A stretch of 64,000 nt of DNA from Aspidapion aeneum (taxonomy: Eukaryota > Arthropoda > Insecta > Coleoptera > Brentidae): the NCBI GenBank assembly GCA_963576565.1, contig OY755046.1:66997583-67061582 (forward strand). The letters are read 5' to 3'. The translations under genes were made by a program, and so were the position numbers. The notes below the pieces were generated by a model that did not search any database, was not told the origin of the DNA, and saw only the letters and a list, made by a program, of their open reading frames with translations. Of the stretch, positions 10,776 through 20,751 are shown one piece after another (position 1 is the first letter of the stretch; each line of letters begins with the position of its first letter).

Positions 10776-11589
10776 TACATAAATTCATAAATAATATTAT
10801 TTTATTAAAATTACATTAAACAAAAATATAATTCTATAAAAAAGTAATGTTTTTCTTTTCTATAGAAATTTCAAAATAACATCGTAAGAAAAATTGAGCA
10901 GCCTCTGTTTAGCAACGATTTGATGAAAATTCTGTTACAGCCTTTAAACATTTTTTGCATACTGAGGATCAGAGAAAAATAAGGTTATGAGGATTCTCAA
11001 TTGAATTTAGTTTATACCTTACTATCTTCCGAAAACCGCATATTGAAACTAGACCAACCTAATACAAACACCGTTGAAACACCGGAAAAGCGCAAGTCAA
11101 GCTCAGGAAAAAACGGCATGTTGTTTGGCAAATCACAAAATCAAGTTTGTCAAATCTCATACAGTGGGATTGCGGCTTATATATTGCGTGGTATATTTGA
11201 TTCTCAAAAGTTGCTACTAATTATCAAAATGTAGAGAAATAAAAATATCACAGAAAAATAAGTGGGAAAAGACTAATAAGGATTGGGTTATTATTTATAT
11301 TTTTTCTACACAAGATATGGCCAGACGTATATTTTTTACTTTCCTTTTGATATTCTAAAGAAAAGTCTAATGATTCACAGCCTTTGATAATGAAGAAAAA
11401 TAACATCAAAAACATGGCAAACTATAAGAAAATATTCTCTGCTTTGATATTTCTCCATAATTATTATTAAGCAGCGTCCACACCTGAACATTCCGACGAA
11501 CATTAAGCTGCACAACGAGCCTAGCGGCACTATTGCTAGCGGCGAACAGAACACTTGTTTCGACGGAAATACACACTAACATATCATAC
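10776..11589. other. Unassigned spacer
   Basis: AT-rich sequence with short frames only. I recognise no protein family, RNA or repeat terminus. Confidence 0.4.
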
Positions 11590-13870
11590 TACTATGTTGG
11601 TTTAGAACGTTTTTCTACGTTGTCCGACGCCAATTCTCCACCTCCTTCGATCCTGACAATCATCTTCTGTCAGGTTTTTTTGACTCATTGAACTTTGGAT
11701 TGACTGTTGCCATTCCAGTTTAGGAAGCACTCTTTTTCTGCGTCCTATTGGTTGCCATTCTAGCGCCTGCTTTGGTAATCTTTCGTCGTTGTTGTATCAG
11801 TTGTCTTTTAGTGAAGTCATTAGTTACGCTTCCCTCGATTCCCATTCTTTCTTTTATGATCTCATTTCTTATGTAATCTGTTCTAGATATTCTCATTGAT
11901 CTTCTTATTGCATCCATTTCGACACTTTTCATTTTTGTTTTGTATTTTTCTGATACGCGTCAAGTCTTTATTCCATACAACAGCGTCCTTTTCACCATAG
12001 ATGTTAAATTTTGCATTATTTTTTATCTCTGTGCTCCATAAAATACTGTTAAGACATAACCTGTTTTGCTTTTACTATTCTTTTTTCCAGTTCTTTACAG
12101 TCTGTTCTTGTCTTATCAAATGTGACGCCCAAGTATACATACTCATTGCATAGATATATTGTTTGTCCATTGTCTAGTTCTAAGTAACTAACCTGATTTG
12201 TTTCCAATACATAAGTACTGTGTCTTGTCCACGTTCACTGTTAACCCCCACTTTTGGTATTCTTCCGTTAACTTTCTCATCATATACTCCATGTCTTCTT
12301 TATCATTAGCCACAATTACTTGGTCTTCCGCAAACTGTAGTGTGTGTATGGTAAATCGGTCGTTAAGTTTTAATCCCATGCCGTGTACTTTAAGTTTTCA
12401 GTTTTTTAGAGCTACTGCGATATATATTTTAAAAACAGTTGGAGAGATACAACCCAACTAACATTTATAGTAGCGGCTACATGTTCTAAAGGCTTTGCTA
12501 CTTTCTTATAGTAGAAATGTGGTGATCCCAACCAAAATTTGTTACTTTTTAGTTCTAACAACTATTTAGTATCAGGAAATAGTAGATGTTTCGTAAAAAC
12601 GACCCTCTAAACTATTTCATAGGATTGTTTCTTGATAGTCGATTCTGATAGTCTTCTCTACCACAATAGGACGTTGCTAAAGTTTTACTTTCTTTTTAGT
12701 CGTTATTTCGTAGTCGCCCTGACTTTTATATCCTACTTAATTACCACTAGAAAGTTAAGCTTCATTGGAGTCCCAAACAAGTGTATCCGACAACTACATT
12801 ATAACTTTAATTTTTACCACAAAAGTTTGTGTCATCATAGTAACATCTGATGTAACAATGTAGACAAAATAACTTTTTGGATCAACTTTAAAGCCGCAAC
12901 TACTTTCAAGTAACCTTTTCGACTATCAGGGAATATAGTTTGGGACGCCATGTTTTTATGTAAGAAAGAAAATTTAATATTTTTGTTGTCGTTTTATGAG
13001 CTCATATTAAAGAGCCATACTATTTTATAAACAAATTAGTTGAAGCTTACCAAAAATGCTCTTCTTAAGCACCATTTGTTGGAGTTAACTGTCGATTATG
13101 AAAACATAACCTCCAAAATCACAACACAAAAATTCCATCAGCTACCAAAAAACGGCTCAATTTTACGGGCGCACCGGTTTTTTGCAATATATATAATGCA
13201 TGTTATACAAAAAACTTTGCGTCGCACTCGAATTTTGATCCTCTGCTCGTAAATTCTCACACTTTTGGATAACATAGTTCATATTATAACCATAACCAAA
13301 CAAAAAAACTAAGCGAGTCTGTTTACTGTTGTGTCCACCATATTGTGTAACAATTCTACCAAAAAGAAACGATTATATTATTTTCAACTACATCGCAACT
13401 TTTATGCCATTACGGAAAAAAAACAGCCTCTACGACGTAGTAGATACCTGGCTACGACGTAGTAGTGTAGTTGTTACTACAGTGACTTTAAACACTTGGC
13501 CAAGTAGTTATAACCAGAAATTGGTTCCCCACTTAGGGAATTATAACGTCGTTGTATGGTATACTGAGACGTAGCGGGAGTACGTTGCGGTTACTTTTAA
13601 GAAATTCTTTGTAGTTGGGGTTTCGTCGTTACAACTTTAATTGTTTGTTGGGAACATCCCTGTGTTAGGCCTTTCGTTACCAGGAATTCCTTTGAAAGTC
13701 GATTTTTAATTTTAATTTTAGATTTTGACCTGTATAGTTTTTTTATCGCTTTTATGTATGTATGATTGATATTAGTTTGCTCTAACACTGTCTATAATTT
13801 TTCTACTGGAATGGTATCATTTGTTTTTTGTACTAATACATCATGCAGTACATATAAGACGAAATGTTTA
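11590..13870 (-). pseudogene. RTE-type LINE, antisense, split by an insertion
   Basis: On the minus strand, entering from about 13870, the sequence encodes NDTIPVEKL and LEQTNINHTYIKAIKKLYR, then GLTQGC. The frame resumes beyond the insertion at about 12452 as CISPTVFKIYIA, FAEDQVIVAND and MEYMMRKLTEEYQKWGL. Further on come blocks like those of the better-preserved copy at 59.7-60.6 kb (ISRTDYIRNE, ALEWQPIGRRKR, RWRIGVGQR), ending near 11.6 kb. It has several frameshifts and stops. The RT FADD box reads FAED here. It is 5' truncated, with no endonuclease domain. The 1,200-bp interruption at 12453-13652 falls exactly between the two cysteines of the GCCISPT motif. Confidence 0.8.
12453..13652. 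mobile_element. 1,200-bp TIR element of unknown superfamily
   Basis: The insert interrupts the RTE coding region and can be excised on paper to restore the QGCCISPT motif. Its ends are CCCAACTAACA and TGTTTGTTGGG, an 11-bp inverted repeat with one mismatch. The flanking duplication is AA, or AAC if the left terminal C is taken as host. No transposase frame is recognisable; frames of 60-80 codons inside have no known motif. Several GTAGTAG/CTACGACG blocks recur internally. The short TSD and CCCAAC ends do not match a superfamily I can name with confidence. Confidence 0.75.
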
Positions 13871-14233
13871 TATGGTCTTAATAATTATTTACAGAGTAAC
13901 ATAAGCGGAGAGGGGGGGGGGTGGCATAGGACCTCAAGGTTCCTCAAAGAGCCACTAAATAATGACCCAAAAAATGTTTTTTTTTTTTTTAAATCATTAT
14001 AAAAATTTATCAATCCGAGCTCAAGCTTCCCCAAAGATCAATTTTTGCGTACTCCACTGGTATACACTACACTTTATTCGGTGGTTGGCAAATGACACCT
14101 TATAAGGCGAAAAAACAAGCTTAATTTTTTTCAATGTTCCATGACCTATCGTTTCCATAGCATTATGTAAATTTGGTGTAATAATTTTAAATACTCGACG
14201 CATTTATGCAGGGTGTCCCAGATTAAACCACTA
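13871..14233. other. Unassigned spacer with G-run
   Basis: Contains a GGGGGGGGG run near 13.91 kb and a T-run near 13.98 kb. A GCAGGGTGTCCCAG stretch at 14.21 kb looks like one end of a CAGGGTG-type element, with no partner found. Confidence 0.35.
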
Positions 14234-14383
14234 GTCGCAGTTGAGTACAAAATTGATAGGTATACCTATAATGTACAATATGCTTCAACTTTTAGTTTTG
14301 ATGCCCAAAGGGCACTTACGAAAATATACAGTTTTATATTTTCATGAATCAGGTTATTGGGTAATTTTGTACCCAACTGCGAC
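14234..14383. mobile_element. 150-bp foldback MITE, GTCGCAGTTG ends
   Basis: The left end GTCGCAGTTGAGTACAAAAT is mirrored on the right with one difference, ending CCAACTGCGAC. TA lies at both flanks. Non-coding; probably a Tc1/mariner-type MITE. Confidence 0.7.
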
Positions 14384-15879
14384 TAGTAGTTACAAGTAAA
14401 TTTAGCAGTTTTTTTTATTTATTTATTTTTTATTTTTAACTTTTAGGTTTAATTTAACCAAAAAGTACGTGTAGATTTTTACGGACGAAGTGTTGCCTTC
14501 CATTAAGTGAAGGTGGGGAAAGAGAGAGGGAGGAGAGAACTAGTAAATTTTTTTTGAAATCGCTCTATATTTTTGAAAGGTATAGCTACAACTATTACTA
14601 ATAAGGAGGGAGGGAAGAAGAAAGGGAGGGGAAAACTAGTAAAATGATGTTGGAAAAAAGTCTTCAAGCGTGTTCAGAAAGAACTTCTGAAATCGCTTTA
14701 TATTCGTGAAAGTTATAGCTATAACTATTAGTAATAAGGGTGGTGGGGAAGAGAGAGGGAGAGGGGGGGACTAGTAACCCTGTAGGTTTAGTAATTTTGC
14801 TTACATATATAAGAGCATATTTCTTATTTAAATTTAAGTTAAAAATAATTAAATATCTATTAATTATAGTATAAATTATTTATTAAGTTGTTATATAAAA
14901 ATAGTCTACTTAAAAGGTTAGATGTAAGAGTAACAATTGTTATCCACCGAGAAAAAAAGCTAAATCTCGCCTTGTTGATATTTTTTTTTATATCAATAAA
15001 AGACGTTTCATTCATTCGTTCATTCATTCATTCATTTCAAATTGTGTTAAAAAAAAATCTGATAGAATTTTTGAAATTGCTCTATATTTGATAAAATTAT
15101 GCGAATATGGTTTTTGAATAGGGTGGGGGGAATGACAGGAGGGAAGATTGGTGGGAGCAGGGAGGACTATAAAGTAACTACAGCAAATTAGAGGACATTT
15201 GCAATGGGTAATCCAAGGAATTTAAATAAAAAATTTTTATGGCTTAAAGCCTACATTATGGGACAAAATGGCGTCTGAAGACCGCCATGTTGATTCCTGT
15301 TTAAAAAAATATAGCCTATAGCACCTTCGGGATCAGTAGCAATTTAACGACACCATTTTTGTCAAAATCGGTTCAGCCGTTTAGCCTCTAGCGTGACACA
15401 AAAAACAATCGAAAAACATTACCCTTCATTTCACTGTGCTGCAGTTGGTGAAAAGGGATATGAAGGGAGAGAGTAATAGAGATAAAGAGAGAGAGGGAGT
15501 AAAATAGGGAAATATAGATAAAAAAAGATGATAATAATATTTAATTTTTTAATATTTTTTGAAAGGCCCCAGAATTACAAAGTTTCGCACTAAAATATAT
15601 TTATTTGTGTCCAGAATTTACGACGAGTAATAATTTTCCGTATCGCGGGTAATTATAGGTATTTTATAGCTGAATATGACCCTACAGCAATAATAATTGG
15701 AAATTCGGGATTGGCGTATTAATAAAATTAAATTGTACCTATTTTTTATTCAGTGGATAATTAAAATTAATTGATTCTGTGTGAGTTACAGTTAATTTGC
15801 CAGAAAATTGATTGTTTATTGCAAAATGAGATCACATGGACGAAAAAATATTCCAATTCTGGAAGTAGGGGCAGAACCA
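14384..15879. other. Repeat-derived spacer without genes
   Basis: About 14.50-14.78 kb holds a loose repeat: a GAAATCGCT...TATAGCTA stretch followed by a purine-rich GGGAAGAGAGAGGGAG block and ACTAGTAA, seen two to three times. An (ATTC)n stretch lies at about 15.01-15.04 kb. At 15.35-15.40 kb, CAAAATCGGTTCAGCCGTTT is a motif I associate with the 3' tails of insect RTE LINEs and SINEs. No gene was recognised. Confidence 0.4.
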
Positions 15880-16276
15880 AAGATACAGAAAAAAATGCAG
15901 CGACCAAAAGCTTAATTTTGACATAAGTGACAGCCAGTTTGGATTTCGTAATGGATTAGGTACAAGAGAAGCACTATTCGCATTCAGAGAGGTCTAGATG
16001 TTAACCTAGACATATAGGTCTGTTTTCTAGACTATAACAAGGCATTTGACAAAGTGCGTCACGACCAGCTAACGAAAGTATAACACTGTGAAAACACGAC
16101 CTGCAGAACATCTCAGGCCTCTATTACAACCAGAATACAACCGTCAGAGTTGACAAACAAAGTTGTGTTCTCTCACCTATTCCATTTAATGCCTACTCCA
16201 AAGAAATCCTAAAAAGTGTGATAGACAATGACAATGCAGGTATAAAATTGAATGGAGTTCCTATAATTGTTCTAAG
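15880..16276 (+). pseudogene. Decayed LINE reverse-transcriptase fragment
   Basis: With frameshifts, the plus strand gives SQFGFRNGLGTREALFAFRE, then FLDYNKAFDKVRHDQL and a block ending NGVPI...VLRF, where the FADD box should follow. These are RT motifs of an RTE-like or related LINE. Instead of FADD, the sequence continues into the 169-bp satellite. Several stops make it non-functional. Confidence 0.65.
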
Positions 16277-17416
16277 ATTTTCGCTGAAAATGTCATTTAA
16301 CGAATTTTTGGGTAGGGAATCTCATAAAGCCAATATGGCAAAACTTTGAAAATGTATATTTTACAAACTATACATTTGATCAACAAAAGCATCGAGTTGC
16401 AGTATGGTGGGACCCTAAAGATGCGAAAAAAACACACCTTGAGGTGAGATTCCGAAAAACGTCATTTAGCGAATTTTAGGGTAGGAAATTTCATAAAGCC
16501 AATGCAAAACTTTGAAAATTCATATTCTACAAACTATTTATTTTATCAACAAAAGCACCGAGTTGCAGTATGGTGGGACCCTAAAGATGCGAAAAAACCA
16601 CACCTTGAGGTGTGATTCCGAAAAACGTCATTTAGCTAATTTTATGGTAGGGAATTTCATAAGGCCAATATGGCAAAACTTTGAAAATTCATATTCTACA
16701 AACTATTTATTTTATCAACAAAAGCACCGAGTTGCAGTATAGTAAGACACTAAAGATGCGAAAAAAACACACCTTGAGGTAAGATTCCGAAAAACGTCAT
16801 TTAGCGAATTTTAGGGTAGGGAATCTCATAAGGCCAATATGGCAAAACTTTGAAAATTTATATTTTACAAACTATACATTTTATCAACAAAAGCACCGAG
16901 TTGCAGTATAGTGGGACCCTAAAGATGAGGAAAAACCACACCTTGAGTTGAGATTCCGAAAAACGTCATTTAGCGAATTTTTGGGTAGGGAATCTCATAA
17001 GGCCAATATGGCAAAACTTTGCAAATTCATATTCTACAAACTATTTATTTTATCAATAAAAGCACCGAGTTGTACTATGGTGGAACTATAGAGATGCGAA
17101 AAAACTACACCTTAAGTTGAGATTCTGAAAAACGTCATTTAGCGAATTTTAGGGTAGGGAATCTCATAAGGCCAATATGGCAAAACTTTGAAAATTTATA
17201 TTTTACAAACTATACACTTTATCAACAAAAGCACCGAGTTGCAGTATAGTGGGACCCTAAAGATGAGGAAAAACCACACCTTGAGTTGAGATTCCGAAAA
17301 ACGTCATTTAGCGAATTTTAGGGTAGGGAATCTCATAAGGCCAATATGGCAAGATTTTGAAAATTTATATTTTACAAACTATACATTTTATCAAAAAAAA
17401 GCACCGAGTTGCAGTG
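16277..17416. repeat. 169-bp satellite, about seven units
   Basis: The marker GTCATTTA recurs at 16292, 16461, 16627, 16796, 16965, 17134 and 17303, with spacing of 169 bp except one interval of 166. Each unit includes GGTAGGGAATCTCATAA, CAAAACTTTGAAAAT and AAAAGCACCGAGTTGCAGTA. Units differ by a few per cent. It begins inside a LINE fragment and ends abruptly after a final GTTGCAGT. Confidence 0.9.
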
Positions 17417-17682
17417 ACCCTAGAAAACCCTCACAAGAAGGGAGCAGCAGTCGAAAATAAACTACTATACAAATATCGATCAATGAAAAGATCGATTGCA
17501 AATAAAAAGAAACAAACCATCCGTGACCTACGACAGCTCTTCTGCCTTTCAGGGCAGATCAACGCTGATTAGCATTTTTACTCGCCATCAGACACGCGAG
17601 CGTCAATCAGCGGAATTTTTAAGCTAAATAATACTAAGAAACGTAAAATTTGCGTCTCTTTAAAATATGTCATACATACAGG

Positions 17683-18281
17683 TTCACAGTTGGACCACAA
17701 AGTGGCGAATAAAATTAAATGAAACCAAATCAATTCATGTTGATTTTACAAACAAAAATATAAATCACATACAAATTACAATTAACAACATTCCCGTACC
17801 ATATTCAAATCAGGCAAAATATCTAGGTATGACACTTGATGCCAAATTGCGCTGGAAAGCACATGTTAAGACAAAAAAAGAAGAACTTGAGATAAGGTAT
17901 AGAAAAATGGACTGGCTAATTGGAAGGAAGTCCAATTTAACAATTCATAATAAGTTACTGCTTTATAGACAAATACTGAAACCAGTATGGACATATGGTA
18001 TTCAACTATGGGGTTGTGCTAAAGAGAGAAACATTCTAGTTGTACAGAGATTTCAAAATAAAGTATTAAGAAACATTGTGAATGCACCTTGGTACGTTCG
18101 AAATAGTGACCTTCATCGAGATCTAAAAATCGAAACTGTAGCAGAGACTATAAAAAAGTACGCAAAAAGCCATGAAGATAGACTCCATCGGCATGTGAAT
18201 GTGGAAGCAATTCAGCTCCTAGACAATACTATGCTAGTTCGAAGACTAAAAAGAGTGAAGCCGTTTGAGCTAGTAAACTAA
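17683..18281 (+). pseudogene. Jockey reverse transcriptase, C-terminal part
   Basis: About 199 open codons encode the thumb and C-terminal region of a Jockey-clade RT. Landmarks are WRIKLNETKSIHVDFTN, AKYLGMTLDAKLRWKAHV, LLYRQILKPVWTYGIQLWG, LQRFQNKVLR-like VQRFQNKVLRN and NAPWYVRNSDLHRDL. The palm catalytic box is missing because of 5' truncation, so the product cannot polymerise. The in-frame ATG at 17667 lies in the host flank before the element and is not a natural start. The frame has no stop up to FELVN. Confidence 0.85.
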
Positions 18282-18503
18282 GTGAATTACACATAAAACA
18301 AAATAATGCTATAAACACAACACACTTGTGAGTTACAGACTAAACAAAGCGGGGAGAACTGTTGAGTGAACCCTAAGTTTAAATCTGACTTTTCTAGTAA
18401 ATTAAGTTAAAACAAAATTGCTAATTAGTCTTACTGACTAGATTGTAATACAATAAACACAGTGTGTTTGACAAATAAAAAAAATAATAAAAAAAAATAA
18501 AAA
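17683..18503 (+). mobile_element. 5'-truncated Jockey LINE, copy 1, with TSD
   Basis: The copy starts at TTCACAGTTGG and ends in an A-rich tail (about 18471-18503). It is flanked by the 11-bp duplication ATACATACAGG (17672-17682 and 18504-18514). That pattern is target-primed reverse transcription with 5' truncation. The 3' UTR after the stop (about 180 bp) matches the copy at 33.65-33.85 kb. It landed inside the long-TIR element described above. Confidence 0.9.
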
Positions 18504-18514
18504 ATACATACAGG

Positions 18515-19500
18515 GTCTCCAATATTGACCACTCTATGCTATTCGGTTTTGCGGTTTTATCTGTGTTGCATGGCGGAAAACCATATTTCTTCCTTTCAAA
18601 TCCCATTTCGTTGCAGTTTTTCCCCGTTTTTGGGGGGTTTTCGACATCACGGTCCCGGAAAATTTTGATTTATAGCTAGGTAATGTACTGGGAAACGGAC
18701 GCAACCTTTTGTGGGACGGATTTCATAAAGGTGCGCATTTTAAAAATCGTTCTGAATTTTAAAATGCTTTATACTGGAAACACGTGTGTATGTACTCAGG
18801 GATTCTGGAACAACTTGAGATTGGATTTCATAAAAAACTAAAAGAAAAAAGGACTGGTAAAGTTCGTACATTAAAAATAGCCACATTTAAAACTCACTAT
18901 AGACGTAGGATGAGAGACAAAACGGTCTGATTAACTTGGCAAGGTGTCACAATGACCAAGTAGTGTTTTGAGAAGTCCCATAAGGACGAAACAGTCAACT
19001 GTCAACACTTACTGGGTGTCCATTAGATCTTGGACCCCCGTAAAGTTAAACTTTCGAGCTACCCATGAAAAAATATGAGAGAAACAAAAACTTTTTTTTT
19101 ACCCGATTAGCCACGAAAACTTGTTTAATTTTTAAATTCACGAGTACTAAAATTTACGTTTGTTAGTATTATTTGGCTTAAAAATTCCGCTGATTGACGC
19201 TCGCGTGTCTGATGGCGAGTAAAAACACTAATCAGCGTTGATCTGGCCTAAAAGACAGAAGTGCTGTCGTAGCAGAACAAGGTTCGGTTCGGATTTATGA
19301 TATAACGTAAGTAGTCGTAGTCACAGTTTTTAAGATATAAAAAATGTTTAAAATATTATATCTTACGAAACAAGCAATTTAAATTCAGATTGAGTAATGA
19401 AGTATGTGACCAATTTTCAGGGGATGATTTTTTGAGTGATTTTAAGAAAAAAACCTAAATAAACCGAACCGAACCGAATCCCCCCTGGGACCGGCACTGC
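18515..19500. other. Spacer and right arm of the long-TIR element
   Basis: 18.5-19.14 kb has no recognisable frame. 19149-19272 is the right TIR arm. 19.27-19.5 kb ends in a CCGAACCGAACCG stretch. No gene found. Confidence 0.4.
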
Positions 19501-19504
19501 TTAA

Positions 19505-19810
19505 GTCCGCTTGACATAGTGCATGACGCGCTCCAAATATTTGCAAGCAAAAAATTTCGGTCAAATTGTTGCCTGCAAAAAATCTTCTTTTTGTTTGACA
19601 TTGTGCATGGCCATGTATGGATTCCCCAGAATCTAGGTAAAAATTCCCCAGTTTGCATGCAAGTACAGTTTCCATGCAAAAAAATGGCACCGGACCGATA
19701 AAAATGGATTGCCTGCAACAATCAGCTGGATTTGTACTGCGCATGCACCTGGGCAAAATTTCATGCATTTGCCTGCAAATTTTATTGTCATGCACCATGT
19801 CAAGCGGCCT
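19505..19810. mobile_element. TTAA-flanked MITE, CCGCTTGACAT ends
   Basis: The left end GTCCGCTTGACATAGTGCAT is mirrored by a right end reading ATGCACCATGTCAAGCGG. TTAA lies on each side (19501-19504 and 19811-19814), as for piggyBac-type insertion. Inside, TTGC(A/C)TGCAA-like motifs recur at least six times. It is non-coding. Confidence 0.75.
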
Positions 19811-19857
19811 TTAACCCGGCATCGGTGACATACGGTGTGTGAGACCGATTATATTTG

Positions 19858-20039
19858 ATATTTTAGCTCACACATATACTATACTATAGTAGTGTGAACT
19901 ATGGTGATCCTAATTTTTTCGAGAAAAAAAAAGTTGCTCCGATTTCAAAAAATTTTATATATCTTTGCGTTTCACATGATTTTGAAACTTTTTTGTCGCG
20001 CCGTCTGTCTGTCTGTCTGTCTGTCTGTCTGTATGTCTG
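19858..20039 (+). repeat. TGTC-core repeat, copy 1, left part
   Basis: This starts at ATTTTAGCTCACACATATAC and runs through a poly-A/T-rich block into about ten GTCT units. The BEL/Pao element then interrupts it, and the repeat resumes at 26889. The full-length relative is at 52763-54298. Confidence 0.85.
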
Positions 20040-20519
20040 TGTTAGCCCACGGATAGAAAAACGTTAAAGGCAATGAATGGACTGTAAATATTATTAATTA
20101 ATGATATCGCGAGCAAACATAAATATATTGATATGAAATTACGAAATAATCAAAATGTCCATAGGTAAAATATTGATATCACACAACGGTAATCATAGAC
20201 AAGCACTCACCTCCTTTGCTTTCAAGTTCTCCTCGTTCCCAGGGGCCCCCGATTGGATCTAATGATGTCACCACGTAGCTGAAGGGTTGAAGTTTCTAGT
20301 TCTATGCTTCAGTACACAAAAATCGAGCACTTTCAGGTGTAGATATTTGAAAATAGTTGGAGAACGAAATTAACACGCCTTTTTCTCTTGGCGATTGACA
20401 ATGATCTCTCTGGTGGTTGGTGCGCATGTCCAAATACGCGGAATGCGCTTTGTCCTTCATACAGTTGTGTGTTTTTAAAAATATATATAAACAACCGCGA
20501 AATTTAGCGGGAGCTAACA
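20040..20519 (-). repeat. BEL/Pao 3' LTR
   Basis: A 480-bp long terminal repeat with 7-bp inverted ends TGTTAGC/GCTAACA. It shows no difference from the LTR at 26409-26888. For this minus-strand element it is the downstream LTR. Confidence 0.95.
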
Positions 20520-20537
20520 TAACTGCCCTCCAAAACA
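20520..20537 (-). other. Polypurine tract of the BEL/Pao element
   Basis: On the minus strand, TTTTGGAGGGCAGTTA sits immediately upstream of the 3' LTR. The purine-rich GGAGGGCAG fits a plus-strand primer site. Confidence 0.55.
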
Positions 20538-20751
20538 CACAAATTTAGAATCTCAACCGGACAGATATAGACATAAGAAAAAGGATCGACCGATAAATAT
20601 AAATGAATGAAAACAGATAAGTATCGTAAGTTTATTTAGATATAACGAAATCCCGAAAAAAGGCAAAACAAACAAACAAAAAATTCAAAAAAAATTAAAA
20701 ATAAAAAACCTATTGTAATACCCGGTAAAAGATAGAAAATTAAAATTACTT

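Larger units (their letters stand above)
17528..19272. mobile_element. Element with about 120-bp TIRs
   Basis: About 17528-17650 and 19149-19272 are inverted copies sharing CTACGACAGC, then CAGATCAACGCTGATTAG and GACACGCGAGCGTCAATCAG. The arms match at roughly 90 per cent. No TSD is clear. The interior holds a later Jockey LINE insertion and, at 18.7-19.1 kb, sequence with no frame I recognise. The superfamily is unknown. Confidence 0.65.

Noticed and set aside
13040..13252. A 70-codon plus-strand frame inside the 1,200-bp TIR element
   Set aside because: No transposase motif, and there is no second conserved copy to test it.
19442..19798. A 118-codon minus-strand frame
   Set aside because: It lies inside a TTAA MITE and its flanks, crosses the element ends, and has no known motif.
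20302..20538. A 78-codon frame also present at 26671-26916
   Set aside because: It is duplicated because it lies in the two LTRs; no protein family recognised.
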